From NCBI GenBank assembly GCA_003999685.1, contig CP021223.1:930001-994000 (forward strand): DNA of 64,000 nt. Reading direction: 5' to 3'. Shown piece by piece: positions 61,041 through 64,000 of the stretch. This DNA is from Taiwanofungus camphoratus (taxonomy: Eukaryota > Basidiomycota > Agaricomycetes > Polyporales > Taiwanofungaceae). The number at the start of each line of letters is the position of its first letter. The first letter of the stretch is position 1. Both the position numbers and the translations under genes were made by a program. The notes beneath the pieces were generated by a model that saw only the letters and a program-made list of their open reading frames with translations, was not told where the DNA came from and did not search any database.

Positions 61041-64000
61041 TCAAAAGATCGTCATATAAGCATGGCGATCAGAGAATGGATTGACCCAGAATGAAGTACA
61101 TTTATCGAGGACGTTGCTACTAGACCAATCGCGCGGAGCAACGGGACCAAAGTCTGGGTACAAGTGACAACTGCGTCTGATATTTGCCACTTCGATGACA
61201 CTGGCGAGTCGCGCGCCATTGCGGATGGATCGCGAGACCTTATATAGGCCATGGACTGGATCCGGATCCTCAAACGCAGTAAACCATTCGATGTAGGCCA
61301 GATGGTCAGGAGGAACTTGACCGGGGAAGAGATCACTGAGCTGCTTCTTGGGAAGAATGAAGACGAGCCGCACTTGACCAACACGATAACCTATGAGGTG
61401 CGGAGATTGACCTGTGATTGATATATAAGAGTATATATTAGAGACTTACCTGTAACACCCATAGGGGCCCCGTTGCCCTCATTGATAAGGACGGTGTCAA
61501 ACCGACCGGGCACTTCACGATTTTGCTTGTCCGTGCGATGTGGTCGTGCGTGAACAACATCTAGAGATTCATTCATGATGCCCAAGCCTTGAACGTCTTC
61601 GATACTGATCTTGATTTTGTGAAAAACAGGGAGACGTTGGAAAGGGAAGTAAACTCCAGCTGATGCGCGCTCCACTTGAACCGGGGTCAGTGTTGGGTCT
61701 CGGTATCTGACAATGAAACGCGCCAGAGCATCACGAAGATAAGTTGCACCATACTCGTTGACAGCGCGGGAGAAGAGGAGCCCCTTGACAGATGGATTAC
61801 GGGTCATTTGGATGCGTGATGGTGGTGATGTGGGGGCAGCCTTTCTCCGAGTCTTGTCCTTTGTAGCTGTGGGTAAGTGAGGTATACGCCAACGGATATA
61901 TGCTTCATGACGCTCAATCTTTTCCCTGCGTTCCAGCCACATTGTCATCTGAGGGAACTCGTCCTTTCGGTTTGTAGCTCGATAAGCATCTTTGGCAAAG
62001 TCGATATGAAGGCGCTCGGAATACTGTGTGTCATAGTTGTCTGTTGTGCCAAAAAGCCGTATGGATATCAGGTAGTGATCAAGTGCATGGAGCTTTGGCA
62101 GCCTGAAATGCAGCCGAATTCCAAGGTCAATAAAGATACCTTTGTTTGCGTGAAATTGGACTAGTGCATTGGAAAGCAGCTTGAGCGTTTCAGAGGTCTG
62201 GGCCGGATACTGTGCTAGATAGAGGAAATCCAGTAAAGCACGGACAGCACGGATGAGTCGCACAGCTGAATGCCCACCACGAAGAGGTAAACCAATAATA
62301 AGCGCAGGAAGAATACGACAGATGTCAGCATGTTCCTTTCCGGTCACCTTCTGCAGTAGAGAGATACCCTTCGCAAAAAGACGGATGTTGTGATTTGGTG
62401 GAAGACGACGACAGCGAGCGTCGAGCTCTTCAGGACCGTAGGCTTCTTTGATCCATGAAATGACATGCTTGACAATGCCTTGATAGAGTTGGTGCAGAAT
62501 ATCTGGTGTGATAGATGCAAATATGTTCAAGTACGGGAGGTCCTCCCAAAAGGGATGCATGATGGGTCTGAGGCGAATGCTCTTGCAAGCTCGAGTGAAT
62601 GCAGTTGGCCCTTCATCGACTGTCGCAAGAGCATCCTGAACGCGTTCGAGATCACGCAAGTCACGATCAACCTTCGTTTCCTCCCCCAATTCAGCATTTG
62701 AGATGGGGCACTTGGGACAGTCTCCGTTTTTGCAGCATGTGACAAGAAGCTGCTCTGGATAGTCCCCAATATACGTAGCAAGAATGAGATGACCTCGACG
62801 AACAACACCATCTCCGCTGGTGAGATTCAAACCATGCTCTCCTGCCGTTTTCAGTGATGCCAGAATCCGCTTCATGCAGGCATGGAATAGGTTTGCCAGT
62901 GCTCGTCGACGTGCAGCCTTACTAGCAATATGCTCAAGATGGGATGTTGGGAGATATGCTAGTAAAATTTGACCACGGCATGAGGGCTTTCGTCGAATTT
63001 CTTTGGGAAGATTGCCAATGGTAAGGTAGACTGGATAGGCAGTCTTGTTCCCGAAGAGCGTCAGTTGCGTTTTGTCAGAGGATATGATTATGGGGATAAT
63101 AGTTGCGCCTGTGCGTGTTTTCTCGAGTTCTTCCTGATTTGTTATCAGTTAGTCCTTATCAAAACATTAGAGAAGATAGCAACACTGACCTGTGTGGCCC
63201 ACCACCACTTCCCCGTGTGCATATCAAAGTAAACACGCGTCTTTTTACTTGTATCAGTATAGTGACGCTCTGGTGCAAGTAAAAGATATGGCGCCATTTC
63301 AGGATCACCATACAAAGCGCGCACACACTTGATAATGTCACGATAGAAGACCTCAAAGGCTTGACCAGCAACTACAATCTCGCTTCGCTTGAAGGCAGGA
63401 CGACCTGAAGGAAGGCATGTGTCGATAACATTGTTAAGTTCACGAACATTTGTGTATGAGAGGCCAAGACGAGTAACAACCTGTCAAAATTCAATCAGCT
63501 TCAGCCATTTGTCAAGTGATATATTAAGAACAGCATACGCACATCCTCAATACCAAGCAACTCAGAGACTGCCGTTGATCCTGGTCCTCTCATTTTGGCC
63601 CAGCGTGCAATCTCCCAGTCTAGCTTGGATGTAAATGGGGCCCAGATGGTTTTTTTGCCATCTATGTCGTCCAGAAACTCCCCATATTTCACATACTCTG
63701 TGGTCTCAAGTTGTTTTAAAATCGGAGAGCCAGCAAGACCACCAGGAAAGTGCTCAACGAAGGTCTTTTTGCGCACATCCTCCTCAATGCTCCAGCGTGT
63801 CTCGTGATGTATCTGAGCAGACGACATATCAGAGTCATGAGGGTTAAAACAACCAGTTCGAGCAGTGTCATCATAGAAGTTATTAGAAGTTGAGGGCCCA
63901 GAAATGCTGCAAGAATCAATTGGAGGTTCCCAACCTTGCTCATCAAGGTCAAAATCCGACTCAGTCTCAGAGTCCTCAGAAGACTCATGTATCTCTGAAG
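61041..64000 (-). CDS. Plavaka transposase, second identical copy (5' end outside the window)
   Basis: By mirror of copy 1 the exons are 61041-61390, 61450-63133, 63190-63480 and 63543 to beyond 64000. The visible residues, from GDYPEQLLVT and CPKCPI through SERLHIDFAKD to the SDRHAYMTIF end, equal those of copy 1. The first 77-78 codons are off the edge. It is convergent with copy 1, since the two transposase genes point towards each other across 4.2 kb. Confidence 0.9.

Larger units (their letters stand above)
60836..64000 (-). mobile_element. Plavaka-type DNA transposon, copy 2, inverted, cut by the right window edge
   Basis: Every landmark mirrors copy 1: position x here corresponds to 117840 minus x there, from the inverted repeat (60836-60857) to the window end (equivalent to 53840). 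There is no insertion or deletion over 3165 bp and the predicted proteins are identical. The flank on the visible side ends in AT, as for copy 1. The DUF6532 gene and second inverted repeat should lie to the right of the window. Confidence 0.9.

Overview
This window comes from a filamentous basidiomycete, most likely an Agaricomycete mushroom-forming fungus. Genes are dense and broken by many introns of about 45-60 bp with GT...AG ends. The gene repertoire fits (RRP12, PTC1, an eIF5-mimic, PNS1, a fungal Zn2Cys6 regulator), and three families typical of Agaricomycetes are present: DUF6533 membrane proteins, a DUF6532 protein and a Plavaka-type transposon. I see no rRNA, CRISPR array or bacterial-style operon.

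Layout, left to right. 1-26.9 kb is ordinary host sequence: a ZNFX1/Hrr1/SAD-3-like RNA helicase with N-terminal CCCH fingers and C-terminal NFX1 fingers (minus, cut by the left edge); mitochondrial ETF alpha subunit (plus); a tRNA-Asp with a very short intron; an FAD monooxygenase of the salicylate-hydroxylase type (minus); RRP12 (minus); a glycerol-3-phosphate acyltransferase (plus); a claudin-like four-helix membrane protein (minus); a PNS1/choline-transporter-like protein (minus); and a Na+/H+ antiporter (plus). 27.8-36.5 kb is a LINE with endonuclease, reverse transcriptase and RNase H, cut into three pieces by two solo-LTR-like fossils of 1.6 and 1.76 kb lying in opposite orientations. 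37-44.5 kb is host again: PTC1-type PP2C phosphatase, a BZW/eIF5-mimic protein and a Zn2Cys6 transcription factor, all minus.

46.4-64 kb is the most unusual part. An ancestral cluster of two DUF6533 membrane-protein genes around an auxin-efflux-carrier (AEC) transporter gene has been invaded by two copies of one Plavaka-type DNA transposon. Copy 1 (50123-57004, 6882 bp) looks whole. It has perfect 22-bp terminal inverted repeats, an open four-exon transposase gene of 1004 codons and a divergently transcribed DUF6532 gene, and it splits the AEC gene. Copy 2 starts at 60836 in the opposite orientation and runs off the right edge. It truncates the second DUF6533 gene, and the element's own end supplies the stop codon. 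Where both are visible (3165 bp) the two copies are collinear base for base with identical predicted proteins, so at least one insertion is very recent.

Limits: splice sites were read by eye from frame continuity and family resemblance. Exon structures of ETFA, GPAT, PTC1 and the transposase were checked for phase; the other multi-exon genes are given as spans whose inner boundaries are approximate.
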